This document shows, in pieces, positions 1 to 8,225 of a stretch of 47,111 nt of DNA. The stretch's first letter is position 1. Each line of letters opens with the position of its first letter. The translations under genes and the position numbers were made by a program. Source of the DNA: Chitinophaga pinensis (GTDB lineage Bacteria > Bacteroidota > Bacteroidia > Flavobacteriales > Flavobacteriaceae); NCBI GenBank assembly GCA_945873505.1, contig CAMCDQ010000014.1, positions 1 to 47,111 of the forward strand, given 5' to 3'. Below the pieces are notes generated by a model. That model was not told where the DNA came from. It was given only the letters and a program-made list of their open reading frames with translations, and ran no database searches.

Positions 1-120
1 ATAGAAAACACGGTAGATGCTTCAATTATTGGAGGATTTATTTTAAGAATAGGCGACAAGCAATACAATGCTTCAGTAGCCAACAGATTACACGTATTAA
101 AAAGAGAATTAAGTAACTAG
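1..120 (+). CDS. atpH: ATP synthase F1 delta subunit, C-terminal 39 residues (partial)
   Basis: The window opens inside a reading frame that runs to TAG at 118-120. Its product ends with the pattern typical of the C-terminus of the delta (OSCP-like) subunit, which links F1 to the peripheral stalk: an '[11 protein letters not shown]' strand followed by a Ser-Val and a short Leu/Lys-rich tail. It lies 14 bases before atpA, the usual order in the F1 part of the ATP synthase operon. The start is outside the window, so length and N-terminus cannot be judged. The call rests on the short C-terminal motif plus position. Confidence 0.85.
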   Translation: MENTVDASIIGGFILRIGDKQYNASVANRLHVLKRELSN

Positions 121-134
121 TTATTTATATAATT

Positions 135-1712
135 ATGGCGGAAATTAAACCAGCTGAAATATCAGCAATATTAAAAAAACAAGTAGAAGGTTTTGAAACT
201 GGTGCTACATTAGAGGAAGTAGGTTCTGTGCTTCAAGTTGGAGATGGTATTGCTCGTGTATACGGGTTATCAAATGTTCAATATGGAGAATTAGTAGAAT
301 TCGAAAATGGATTGGAAGGTATCGTTTTGAATCTGGAAGAAGATAATGTTGGGGTGGTACTTTTAGGACCATCAACAGGAATTAAAGAAGGTTCAACTGC
401 CAAAAGAACACAACGTATTGCTTCTTTGAAAACAGGAGAACAAATGGTAGGTCGTGTAGTTAACACACTTGGTTTTCCAATTGATGGAAAAGGACCAATT
501 GGTGGAGATTTATACGAAATGCCTTTGGAAAGAAAAGCGCCTGGAGTTATCTTCCGTCAACCAGTTACTGAGCCATTACAAACGGGTATCAAAGCAGTTG
601 ATGCAATGATTCCAGTGGGTCGTGGACAACGGGAGTTGGTAATTGGTGACCGTCAAACAGGAAAATCAACTGTTTGTATTGATACTATTTTGAATCAAAA
701 AGAATTTTACGATGCTGGAAAACCAGTATTTTGTATCTATGTTGCTATTGGGCAAAAAGCGTCAACTGTAGCGGGAATTGCTAAAATGTTAGAAGAAAAA
801 GGAGCAATGGCCTATACCATTATTGTTGCTGCTAACGCTTCTGACCCAGCACCAATGCAAGTTTATGCTCCTTTTGCAGGTGCAGCTATTGGAGAATATT
901 TTAGAGATTCAGGTCGTCCAGCTTTAATTGTTTATGATGATTTATCTAAACAGGCAGTTGCGTATCGTGAGGTTTCTCTTTTATTGAGAAGACCACCGGG
1001 ACGTGAGGCCTATCCTGGAGACGTTTTTTACTTGCACAGTAGATTATTAGAAAGAGCGTGTAAAGTAATTGCAAACGATGACATTGCAAAAAATATGAAT
1101 GATTTGCCAGACACATTGAAATCAATTGTGAAAGGTGGAGGTTCGTTGACTGCATTACCAATTATCGAAACACAAGCAGGTGACGTTTCTGCATATATCC
1201 CAACGAATGTAATTTCGATTACAGACGGTCAGATTTTCCTTGATGGAGATTTGTTTAATTCAGGAGTTCGACCAGCAATTAACGTAGGTATTTCGGTATC
1301 TCGTGTGGGTGGAAATGCACAAATTAAATCAATGAAAAAAGTAGCAGGAACATTAAAATTAGATCAAGCGCAATTCCGTGAATTGGAAGCGTTTGCTAAG
1401 TTTGGTTCTGATTTAGATGCAGTAACATTGAACGTAATTGAAAAAGGAAGAAGAAACGTTGAAATCTTGAAACAAGGTTTAAACAGTCCCTATACTGTTG
1501 AAGATCAAGTTGCAATTATCTATGCGGGTTCTAAAAACTTGTTGAGAAATGTGCCTGTAAACAAAGTAAAAGAATTCGAAAAAGACTTTTTAGAATTTTT
1601 GAATAACAAACACAGAGATACGTTAGATGCTTTGAAAGCTGGAAAATTAGATGACAACATTACGTCTGTTATTGAAAATGTAGCAAAAGAACTTTCGGCG
1701 AAATATAACTAA
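135..1712 (+). CDS. atpA: ATP synthase F1 subunit alpha
   Basis: This is the non-catalytic nucleotide-binding subunit of F1, cytoplasmic face of the inner membrane. The 525 residues are normal for the family. The N-terminal beta-barrel is followed by a P-loop near residue 172 (GDRQTGKS) and the alpha-signature region with '[35 protein letters not shown]' features: the YDDLSKQA stretch and the RRPPGREA arginine-finger loop. The helical C-terminal domain is complete. The ATG at 135 is preceded by only 14 bases after the delta subunit, so the two are co-transcribed. No Shine-Dalgarno is visible, as usual in Bacteroidota. Confidence 0.99.
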   Translation: MAEIKPAEISAILKKQVEGFETGATLEEVGSVLQVGDGIARVYGLSNVQYGELVEFENGLEGIVLNLEEDNVGVVLLGPSTGIKEGSTAKRTQRIASLKTGEQMVGRVVNTLGFPIDGKGPIGGDLYEMPLERKAPGVIFRQPVTEPLQTGIKAVDAMIPVGRGQRELVIGDRQTGKSTVCIDTILNQKEFYDAGKPVFCIYVAIGQKASTVAGIAKMLEEKGAMAYTIIVAANASDPAPMQVYAPFAGAAIGEYFRDSGRPALIVYDDLSKQAVAYREVSLLLRRPPGREAYPGDVFYLHSRLLERACKVIANDDIAKNMNDLPDTLKSIVKGGGSLTALPIIETQAGDVSAYIPTNVISITDGQIFLDGDLFNSGVRPAINVGISVSRVGGNAQIKSMKKVAGTLKLDQAQFRELEAFAKFGSDLDAVTLNVIEKGRRNVEILKQGLNSPYTVEDQVAIIYAGSKNLLRNVPVNKVKEFEKDFLEFLNNKHRDTLDALKAGKLDDNITSVIENVAKELSAKYN

Positions 1713-1724
1713 AATTAGTTGATG

Positions 1725-1775
1725 GTTGTTGGTTGATTGTTGTTGGAATTATCCAAGGAACTATCAACCAACAAC
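1725..1775. repeat. Intergenic inverted repeat between atpA and atpG
   Basis: The 86-base spacer between atpA and atpG holds two 13-base arms, 1725-1737 (gttgttggttgat) and 1763-1775, that are exact reverse complements separated by 25 bases. Further GTTG/CAAC units lie on both sides (for example 1719-1724 and 1777-1788), so alternative foldings are possible. The arms have no T-run and the genes on both sides are essential partners, so it is more likely an RNA stem inside the message, or a dispersed repeat, than a terminator. Confidence 0.7.
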
Positions 1776-1798
1776 TGACAACCAACAATTATAATACA

Positions 1799-2659
1799 AT
1801 GGCAAATTTAAAGGAAATCCGTAATAGAATTACTTCCGTTTCATCAACGATGCAAATTACATCTGCGATGAAAATGGTTTCTGCAGCAAAGCTAAAAAAA
1901 GCACAAGATGCAATTACAGCAATGCGACCTTATGCCGAAAAATTAACGGAATTATTACAAAATCTTTCTGCCAACCTTGATGGTGATGCAGGCGGAGAGT
2001 TTACTACTCAACGTGAAATTAAAAAAGTATTAATTGTAGCTATTACTTCGAATAGAGGTTTGTGTGGTGCATTTAATTCTAATGTAATTAAGGAAGTAAA
2101 AAACAGAGCTTTGTTTTACGAAGGAAAGCAAGTGGATGTTTTTGCAATTGGTAAAAAAGGAAACGATACGTTAAGCAAAACACATTCGGTTATTGACAAT
2201 CAAAGTTCTGTTTTTGACAATTTAACTTTTGAAAATGTCGCTGCAATTGCAGAAGCATTAACTCAAAAATTTATTTCTGGCGACTACGACAAAATTGAAT
2301 TGATTTACAATCAGTTTAAAAATGCTGCAACACAAATAGTTCAAACAGAACAATTTTTGCCATTAGAAGCGTTGAAATCAGATAAAATCGCATCAACCGG
2401 AGATTATATCTTTGAACCTTCAAAAGAAGAAATCGTTTTGACATTGATTCCTAAATCTTTGAAAACGCAATTATACAAAGGAATTAGAGATTCATTTGCT
2501 TCAGAACACGGTGCCCGTATGACTGCAATGCATAAAGCAACAGACAACGCAACGGAATTGAGAGACCAATTGAAATTGACTTATAACAAAGCACGTCAAG
2601 CAGCAATTACCAATGAAATCCTAGAGATTGTTGGTGGGGCAGAAGCATTGAAAGGATAA
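1799..2659 (+). CDS. atpG: ATP synthase F1 subunit gamma
   Basis: This is the central rotor shaft of F1. The protein begins 'MANLKEIRNRITSV' and has the conserved N-terminal helix motif with 'TMQITSAMKMVSAAKLKKAQ' features and the C-terminal helix ending in 'ITNEILEIVGGAEAL', both diagnostic of gamma. The frame stays open upstream to a TTG at 1733, but that extension would translate the inverted repeat and has no family counterpart. ATG at 1799 gives 286 residues, the usual size. It is the last gene of the operon in this window and is followed by a strong hairpin terminator. Confidence 0.97.
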   Translation: MANLKEIRNRITSVSSTMQITSAMKMVSAAKLKKAQDAITAMRPYAEKLTELLQNLSANLDGDAGGEFTTQREIKKVLIVAITSNRGLCGAFNSNVIKEVKNRALFYEGKQVDVFAIGKKGNDTLSKTHSVIDNQSSVFDNLTFENVAAIAEALTQKFISGDYDKIELIYNQFKNAATQIVQTEQFLPLEALKSDKIASTGDYIFEPSKEEIVLTLIPKSLKTQLYKGIRDSFASEHGARMTAMHKATDNATELRDQLKLTYNKARQAAITNEILEIVGGAEALKG

Positions 2660-2672
2660 AAAATAGCATATT

Positions 2673-2714
2673 TATACTAAAAAAAGTTCTCGTTTGGGAA
2701 CTTTTTTTAGTATA
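2673..2714. terminator. Rho-independent terminator after atpG
   Basis: A perfect 17-bp stem is formed by 2673-2689 (tatactaaaaaaagttc) and 2698-2714, with an 8-base loop. The right arm carries seven T, so it terminates the rightward ATP synthase transcript. The A-run in the left arm would make it work in the other direction too. It begins 13 bases after the atpG stop. Confidence 0.9.
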
Positions 2715-2788
2715 ACCTTAACGTGTAATTCTCCAAAAAACTTCTAATTTTCACTATTTTTAAGTAATTTTATAAAAAATCCAAACTT

Positions 2789-3226
2789 TTGAAAATTAAA
2801 GAACTCTCCACAATCCCAGAAATGGTAGCCCAATACGATATCATGAAGCATTTGTATTCAAATTTCACAATTGAAAAATACGAGGACTATCTTACCGAAA
2901 TGGTGCCTTTCAATTACAAACAAGTAGCAGTTTTTGAAGATGACAAATGTGTTGCTTTAACAGGATTTTGGACAGGAACTAAACTTTGGTCGGGAAAATA
3001 CATAGAAATTGATAATTTTATTGTCCACCCCGAACACCGTTCCAAAGGATACGGAAAAGTAATGACGGATTATATCGATAATAAAGCCAAAGAAACCAAT
3101 TGTACCATGATTGTTCTTGATGCTTTTACAGGAAATTTCAAAGCCCATCGGTTTTACTACAACCAAGGGTTTGTTCCTAAAGGATTTCACTTTTTGAAAA
3201 TTTTAAACGAAGACGGCCTTTCATAA
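2789..3226 (+). CDS. GNAT family N-acetyltransferase
   Basis: This 145-residue single-domain acetyltransferase transfers an acetyl group from acetyl-CoA to an unidentified acceptor. The acetyl-CoA pyrophosphate loop is seen as 'HPEHRSKGYGKVMTDYI' (R-S-K-G-Y-G, about residues 80-90), followed by 'AHRFYYNQGFVPKGFHF', the usual C-terminal GNAT strand and helix. The frame starts with TTG at 2789 (MKIKELSTIPEM). The first ATG is codon 12, which would remove the predicted first strand, so I prefer the TTG. Acceptor not predictable. The next gene starts 9 bases after the stop, so they may be co-transcribed. Confidence 0.85.
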   Translation: MKIKELSTIPEMVAQYDIMKHLYSNFTIEKYEDYLTEMVPFNYKQVAVFEDDKCVALTGFWTGTKLWSGKYIEIDNFIVHPEHRSKGYGKVMTDYIDNKAKETNCTMIVLDAFTGNFKAHRFYYNQGFVPKGFHFLKILNEDGLS

Positions 3227-3235
3227 ATCATAAAA

Positions 3236-3676
3236 ATGAAACATTCTAAAACTTTACTTTCCCTTTTTGCACTTACATTTTTGTTTGCTTTTTGCGCGAC
3301 AAAAGAGGGGTTTCAACAAAAATTTCCTCAAAAAATTAGCACTATTTCCTATGAAAAATGGATGGGAGGAAGACAAGAAACAGGAAGCGGTACAACAATT
3401 CACATTGAATTTCAAAAACCACTTTCAAAAAATATCCAACTTAAAAAAATCTATTTTCAAGACCACGAAACACAAATTGTAAAGGAAACGGAAACAAAAT
3501 ACAAGGCAAGTTTCTATTTTAATGCGATTTATAGAAATCCAAATTCATCCAATTTCGCATCCAAAAAGGTAAATTTAAAACAAAACGAAGCCCTTATCGA
3601 ATACCAAAACAACAACAAAATAGTGTTTTACAAATGCCGCTACATCAAAGAAATTCCAATGATTGCGTATCCATAG
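3236..3676 (+). CDS. Small hypothetical lipoprotein
   Basis: I do not recognise a named family for this 146-residue protein. It starts with a lipoprotein signal peptide: Lys at residue 3, a hydrophobic stretch to about residue 19, and the lipobox ending 'LFAFC', with Cys20 as the probable lipidation site. The rest is polar, Lys/Gln/Asn-rich and probably mostly beta. It follows the GNAT gene by 9 bases on the same strand. It is probably an envelope lipoprotein; no catalytic motif is evident. Confidence 0.75.
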   Translation: MKHSKTLLSLFALTFLFAFCATKEGFQQKFPQKISTISYEKWMGGRQETGSGTTIHIEFQKPLSKNIQLKKIYFQDHETQIVKETETKYKASFYFNAIYRNPNSSNFASKKVNLKQNEALIEYQNNNKIVFYKCRYIKEIPMIAYP

Positions 3677-3698
3677 CGAAACCCACTAAAAAATTACT

Positions 3699-3706
3699 TA
3701 TTTTTG
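3699..3706 (+). promoter_or_regulatory. -7 element TATTTTTG upstream of the flippase gene
   Basis: The octamer matches the Bacteroidota consensus TAnnTTTG and ends 25 bases before the start codon at 3732. No clear -33 TTG is seen at the right distance, so support is the -7 element and position only. Confidence 0.5.
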
Positions 3707-3731
3707 TTTTTACAAATTCTAAAAAACGATT

Positions 3732-5198
3732 TTGAGCATTTCTAAAAATCTTTTCAAACAAACTGCCATTTATGGACTCGCAACGGTTTTGCCGCGAATG
3801 TTCAGCTTTTTGTTAGTGCCACTTTACACAGATTTACTCCCAAAAGCAGCTTACGGAAAAGTCACCATTATCTTTGCTTGGATGATATTTTTCAACGTGA
3901 TTTTGGCGTACGGAATGGAAACCACTTTTTTTAGGTTTTACAATAATGAAACCGACAAAAAAGCAGTAATCGAAACCACGACTGTTTCCATATTCTGGTC
4001 AACGCTACTCTTTCTTTTTCCTGCTTTATTATTAAAAAATTACCTCGCCGAATTATCAGGAATTGATGTGCAATACATCATTTATACCATCTGGATTTTA
4101 GTTTTAGACGCCTTAGTGATCGTGCCTTTTTCAAAACTTCGAGCCTATCAAAAACCAATGATTTATGCCCTAGTAAAAATTGGAAATGTAGTGGTGAATC
4201 TGTCTTTAAACGTTTTCTTTTTAATCTATTTACCGAAAATAGCTCAAGCAAATCCCGATAGTTTTCTGGGATCGTTATACACCGAAAATTTTGAAGTTGG
4301 CTATATTTTTGTTTCCAATATCATCGCTAGTTTGCTAACATTTATAGCACTTTCGCCAAATTATTTTCACGTAAATTGGAATTTCGATTTCAATCTTTGG
4401 AAACGAATGATGCGCTACGCATTGCCCATTATGGTCGCCGGAATTGCCTTTGCCATCAACGAACAATCCGATAAAATCTTATTGGGAAAATGGCTTCCCG
4501 CCAAAATTGCCGAAGCCGAAGTTGGCGTTTATTCCGCTTGTTACAAACTCGGATTGTTCATGGTTTTGTACCGAACCGCCTATACTTTAGGAATCGAACC
4601 TTTCTTTTTCAGTCACGCCAAAAACGAAAATGCGCCTCAAACGTATGCCACAATAACAAAATATTTCGTCATTTTCGGCTCGTTTATTTTGTTGTCCGTA
4701 ATCGTTTTTGCCGATATTTTCAAATATTTCATGATTCGCGATTCATCCTATTGGGAAGCCATGAAAGTGGTTCCGCTAATCATTTTGGCGAACTTTTTCC
4801 TCGGAATTTACACCAATTTATCTGTCTGGTACAAACTCATCGACAAAACCTACATCGGCGCCTATATTTCCATCGTCGGAGCAATCGTTACGCTGGTTTT
4901 GAACTTTTTATTAATCCCAACCATGAGCTATTACGGGTCTGCAATCGCCACAATTGCCGCCTACGGAACCATGATGGGAATTTCCTATTTCCTCGGAAAT
5001 AAATACTATCCAATTCCCTATGACATCAAAAAAATTAGTCGGTATTTAGGATTATCCATCCTATTTTCAATAATTTCATTCTATTATTTCCGCGAAAATT
5101 ACTTCGTCGGAATCCCATTATTGTTAGCATTTATGTATTTTATATACCACAACGAAAAAGAAACATTGAACAAAATTTTAAAACGTAAAAATAATTAG
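3732..5198 (+). CDS. Oligosaccharide flippase family membrane protein (MOP superfamily)
   Basis: The 488-residue, strongly hydrophobic protein has about 12-14 predicted membrane spans. The N-terminus contains 'TAIYGLATVLPRMFSFLLVPLYT', a pattern of Wzx/MurJ-like flippases and polysaccharide exporters. It probably moves a lipid-linked saccharide across the inner membrane. It starts with TTG at 3732 (MSISKNLFKQ). The next ATG is codon 23, inside the first membrane helix, so TTG is preferred. The downstream dUTPase, sugar nucleotidyltransferase, TPR, DUF4292 and EnvC-like genes form an envelope-related run. The substrate cannot be read from the sequence. Confidence 0.88.
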   Translation: MSISKNLFKQTAIYGLATVLPRMFSFLLVPLYTDLLPKAAYGKVTIIFAWMIFFNVILAYGMETTFFRFYNNETDKKAVIETTTVSIFWSTLLFLFPALLLKNYLAELSGIDVQYIIYTIWILVLDALVIVPFSKLRAYQKPMIYALVKIGNVVVNLSLNVFFLIYLPKIAQANPDSFLGSLYTENFEVGYIFVSNIIASLLTFIALSPNYFHVNWNFDFNLWKRMMRYALPIMVAGIAFAINEQSDKILLGKWLPAKIAEAEVGVYSACYKLGLFMVLYRTAYTLGIEPFFFSHAKNENAPQTYATITKYFVIFGSFILLSVIVFADIFKYFMIRDSSYWEAMKVVPLIILANFFLGIYTNLSVWYKLIDKTYIGAYISIVGAIVTLVLNFLLIPTMSYYGSAIATIAAYGTMMGISYFLGNKYYPIPYDIKKISRYLGLSILFSIISFYYFRENYFVGIPLLLAFMYFIYHNEKETLNKILKRKNN

Positions 5199-5280
5199 GA
5201 GCTATTTCCAGCTATCCGCTATATCTGTTGTGGCGAACACCGCCTCAACAGGATGCCGCTGCTACCCGGGCTAAAAAGCT
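5197..5280 (+). repeat. Dispersed modular intergenic repeat, copy 1
   Basis: The 84 bases beginning at the flippase stop codon have three parts. Part A is ggagctatttccagctatcc (5198-5217). Part B is a hairpin core with arms 5228-5235 (ttgtggcg) and 5241-5248, one mismatch. Part C ends 'gctacccgggctaaaa'. A second copy lies at 31441-31520, and parts A and C recur in inverted orientation at 45645-45730. No open frame of its own. Confidence 0.85.
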
Positions 5281-5313
5281 AATACAAACAAGACAATTAA
5301 TTTTCCAAATCAA

Positions 5314-5748
5314 ATGAAGATAAACATCATCAACAAATCACAACACGATTTGCCAAATTACGAAACCATTGCTTCTGCAGGAATGGATTTGCGTGCCAAT
5401 TTAACGGAATCCATAACCTTAAATCCATTGGAAAGAACCATCGTAAAAACGGGACTTTTCATAGAATTACCAATTGGTTTTGAAGCTCAAGTTCGTCCAA
5501 GAAGCGGATTGGCAGCCAAAAAAGGCATCACCGTTCTCAATTCACCAGGAACTGTTGACGCCGATTATCGAGGTGAAATCGGTGTAATTTTAGTAAATTT
5601 ATCCAACGACGTTTTCATTATCGAAAATGGAGAAAGAATCGCCCAACTCATCATCGCAAAACACGAACGCGCAGAATGGATTGAAGTTCAAGAACTGTCG
5701 GAAACATCAAGAGGAGAAGGCGGTTTCGGAAGCACGGGAGTAAAGTAG
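5314..5748 (+). CDS. dut: dUTP diphosphatase (dUTPase)
   Basis: Hydrolyses dUTP to dUMP and pyrophosphate, keeping uracil out of DNA and supplying dUMP for thymidylate synthesis. The 144 residues carry all five trimeric dUTPase motifs: 'AGMDLRA' (motif 1, about residue 22), '[10 protein letters not shown]' (motif 2), '[17 protein letters not shown]' (motif 3, with the catalytic Asp), 'GERIAQLII' (motif 4), and '[10 protein letters not shown]' (motif 5) at the C-terminus. The TAG stop lies at the edge of a C-rich repeat starting at 5747, so the stop may be supplied by the repeat. Position between flippase and nucleotidyltransferase looks like conserved gene order rather than function. Confidence 0.97.
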   Translation: MKINIINKSQHDLPNYETIASAGMDLRANLTESITLNPLERTIVKTGLFIELPIGFEAQVRPRSGLAAKKGITVLNSPGTVDADYRGEIGVILVNLSNDVFIIENGERIAQLIIAKHERAEWIEVQELSETSRGEGGFGSTGVK

Positions 5749-5767
5749 CCCCCAACCTCCAAAGGTT
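5747..5767 (+). repeat. Degenerate C-tract palindromic repeat at the dut stop
   Basis: The bases agcccccaacctccaaaggt (from 5747) resemble the agccccctaacccccgaagg repeat found at 29906 and 45571. The hairpin is reduced to aacct/aggtt around ccaa. It overlaps the last two bases of the dut stop codon. Confidence 0.55.
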
Positions 5768-5825
5768 AAAAAAAAATGATAAAAAGTAAACAATATTAAT
5801 TAATATACCCTTCTGAACTTAGTGA

Positions 5826-5833
5826 TAACTTTG
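5826..5833 (+). promoter_or_regulatory. -7 element TAACTTTG upstream of the nucleotidyltransferase
   Basis: An exact TAnnTTTG match ends 26 bases before ATG 5860. No convincing -33 TTG is seen. It suggests the downstream operon has its own promoter separate from dut. Confidence 0.5.
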
Positions 5834-5859
5834 TGCTTTTGTGGTTAAAAAAAATTCGA

Positions 5860-6870
5860 ATGAAAATAATCGTTCCCATGGCAGGTCGTGGTTCACGTCT
5901 TCGCCCACACACATTAACAGTTCCAAAACCGCTAATTCCAATTGCAGGAAAACCAATCGTGCACCGATTAGTTGAAGATATTGCAGGCGTTTTGAATCAA
6001 GACATCGAAGAAGTAGCTTTTATCATTCACGAAAGTTTTGGGAAAAAAGTGGAAGAAGAATTAATTACAATTGCCCAAAAAATTGGAGCAAAAGGAACCA
6101 TATATTATCAAAATGAAGCTTTAGGAACAGGTCATGCAATTATGTGCGCCAAAGATTCTTTGAGTGGTCCAGCAGTTATTGCTTATGCAGACACTTTAAT
6201 TCGTGCCGACTTTGAATTGGACGCAACTGCCGATAGTGTTATTTGGGTAAAACAAGTTCATCAACCAGAAGCATTTGGCGTAATTAACCTTAACCAAGCC
6301 AATGAAATAATTGAATTAGTAGAAAAACCAAAAGAATTTGTTTCAGATTTAGCGGTAATTGGAATATACTATTTCAAGGATGTTGCAGTTTTAAAGACAG
6401 AACTTCAAGCCGTTTTAGACAACAATATTATTCACGGTGGCGAATATCAAATCAATGATGGGATTAAGCAAATGATGGCAAAAGGCATGAAATTTGTACC
6501 TGGAAAGGTTGATGAATGGATGGATTGTGGAAACAAAAATGTAACTGTCGAAACCAACTCAAGAATGTTGGGGTTTTTAAATGCCGATGGAGAAAATTTA
6601 GTCTCAAAATCAGTAATTTCCGAAAAAAGCACCATTATCCAACCGTGTTTCATAGGTGAAAATGTAACCTTAAAAAATGCAACTATAGGGCCAAATGTGT
6701 CTTTAGGAAACGGATGTTTGGTAGAAAATGCAACATTAAAAAATAGCTTAGTACAAAACCATTCTACAATAAAAAATGCAAATTTAGACAATGCAATGAT
6801 AGGAAGTCACGCCATTTTTGATGGAAATTTCACAAGCATTAGTATTGGAGATTACTCGGTTTTAGAATAA
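5860..6870 (+). CDS. Sugar-1-phosphate nucleotidyltransferase with left-handed beta-helix tail
   Basis: The protein (336 residues from ATG 5860) starts 'MKIIVPMAGRGSRLRPHT', the nucleotide-binding loop of the GlmU/RmlA/ManC-type NTP transferase family, followed by 'PKPLIPIAGKPI'. The N-terminal domain (about 1-235) has the Rossmann-like fold, with 'WMDCGNK' near its end. The C-terminal part has hexapeptide repeats with I/V every sixth residue, as in left-handed beta-helix trimers. The sugar is not determined; glucose-, glucosamine- or mannose-1-phosphate are all possible. An upstream GTG at 5833 would add nine residues overlapping the -7 element and is rejected. Confidence 0.88.
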   Translation: MKIIVPMAGRGSRLRPHTLTVPKPLIPIAGKPIVHRLVEDIAGVLNQDIEEVAFIIHESFGKKVEEELITIAQKIGAKGTIYYQNEALGTGHAIMCAKDSLSGPAVIAYADTLIRADFELDATADSVIWVKQVHQPEAFGVINLNQANEIIELVEKPKEFVSDLAVIGIYYFKDVAVLKTELQAVLDNNIIHGGEYQINDGIKQMMAKGMKFVPGKVDEWMDCGNKNVTVETNSRMLGFLNADGENLVSKSVISEKSTIIQPCFIGENVTLKNATIGPNVSLGNGCLVENATLKNSLVQNHSTIKNANLDNAMIGSHAIFDGNFTSISIGDYSVLE

Positions 6871-6878
6871 ATTAAACA

Positions 6879-8225
6879 ATGAAAAATTCCGTTATAACAA
6901 TTCTTTTATCGCTTTTGCTTTGCAATCCCACTTTTCTTTTGGCACAAAATGAACCTGAAGATGTTGCATTGGAAAAAGATGATTTTCAATATTTTTTTTA
7001 CGAATCTTTAAAACAAAAAGGAATAGAAAATTATGACAAAGCAATTGTTGAATTAGAAAAATGTCTGAAAATTCAACCCGAAAACGCTACTATTTATTTT
7101 GAATTAGGAAAAAATTATTTGGCTCAAAAAGAGTATAAAAAAGCATTTGATTCTTTTGAAAGCGCGACAAAAATTGACGCTAACAACAGATGGTTTTGGG
7201 TTGGAATGTACGACGTCTGCTATGAAATAAAAGAGTTTGAAAAAGCAATTCCAATTGTTATAAAATTGGTAGAATTCAAAAAGGAATACCAAGAAGAATT
7301 GGTGTCATTATATATGAATACGCAACAATTTGACAAAGCATTGGATTTGATAAATGAGTTGAATGATGCCGTTGGAAAATTGGAATTACGAGAAAATTAT
7401 AAAGCTCAAATTCTTCAAGATCCAAAATACCAAAGTTCGGAGCGTTTTAATTTATTGGAACAAATCAAGAAAAATCCAAAGGAAGAATCGAATTATGTTT
7501 CCTTGATTTTTTTATACAATGAAAATAATCAAGAAGAAAAAGCGCAAGAAATTGCTAAGAAATTAGAAATTGCGATTCCAAATTCGGATTGGGCACAAGT
7601 GAGTTTGTTTAAATTATATTTAAATAATAATGAAGGAGAAAATGTCGTAAAAGCCATGAATTTTGTTTTGGCAAGTCCAAAAATTGATAGCAAAATAAAA
7701 CATAGAATGTTGAATGAATTCATACTATTTATTAGTGTCAAACCACAATTTGATAGTGATTTAGAAAAAGCCATTGCCTATTTTAATAATGATAAAGAGG
7801 TTCAGGTTGCAAAAGAATTAGGAAAGTTCTATCACAACAAAAAAAATTGGGACAAAGCCATACGGTTCTATGAAATACAAACCAATAAAAACCCTGATGA
7901 TTTAGAAACGGCATTACTTTTGTTAGAATGTTATACTGAAAAAGGGCAATTTGACGTTATAGAAAAGAAAACGGATGCCTTGTTACAAATTTATCCAACA
8001 CAACCTCAGTTTTATTATTACTCAGGATTGGCATTAAATCAAAAAGGAGCGTTCAAAAAAGCAAAAGAAATGCTTGAAACAGGATTGGATTTTATAATTG
8101 ATAATACAGAATTGGAAATAAATTTCGACATACAATTAGGAGAATCCTACAATGGATTAGGCGATTTGAAGAAGAAAGAATTTTATTTCTCCAAAGCTGA
8201 AAATGCTTTAAAACAAAAAAAATAA
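6879..8225 (+). CDS. Tetratricopeptide repeat protein, exported
   Basis: This 448-residue protein has an N-terminal signal peptide (hydrophobic to about residue 22, ending 'FLLAQN'), then a string of TPR-like helical pairs. Units include 'YDKAIVELEKCLKIQPENAT' and 'WDKAIRFYEIQTNKNPDD', with the typical Ala/Tyr/Pro spacing. TPR proteins are scaffolds; a periplasmic or outer-membrane-associated role is likely. It overlaps the next gene by one base (TAATG at 8223-8227), so the two are translationally coupled, and a DUF4292 and an EnvC-like protein follow. The partner is unknown. Confidence 0.85.
   Translation: MKNSVITILLSLLLCNPTFLLAQNEPEDVALEKDDFQYFFYESLKQKGIENYDKAIVELEKCLKIQPENATIYFELGKNYLAQKEYKKAFDSFESATKIDANNRWFWVGMYDVCYEIKEFEKAIPIVIKLVEFKKEYQEELVSLYMNTQQFDKALDLINELNDAVGKLELRENYKAQILQDPKYQSSERFNLLEQIKKNPKEESNYVSLIFLYNENNQEEKAQEIAKKLEIAIPNSDWAQVSLFKLYLNNNEGENVVKAMNFVLASPKIDSKIKHRMLNEFILFISVKPQFDSDLEKAIAYFNNDKEVQVAKELGKFYHNKKNWDKAIRFYEIQTNKNPDDLETALLLLECYTEKGQFDVIEKKTDALLQIYPTQPQFYYYSGLALNQKGAFKKAKEMLETGLDFIIDNTELEINFDIQLGESYNGLGDLKKKEFYFSKAENALKQKK

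Noticed and set aside
4490..5002. A 170-codon open frame within the flippase gene in another reading frame
   Set aside because: It overlaps a well-supported membrane protein completely, shows no recognisable domain, and its odd residue composition is that of a frame-shifted reading.
6447..6791. A 114-codon frame antisense to the nucleotidyltransferase
   Set aside because: It lies fully opposite conserved hexapeptide-repeat sequence and matches no family. Several similar antisense frames elsewhere were dismissed for the same reason.
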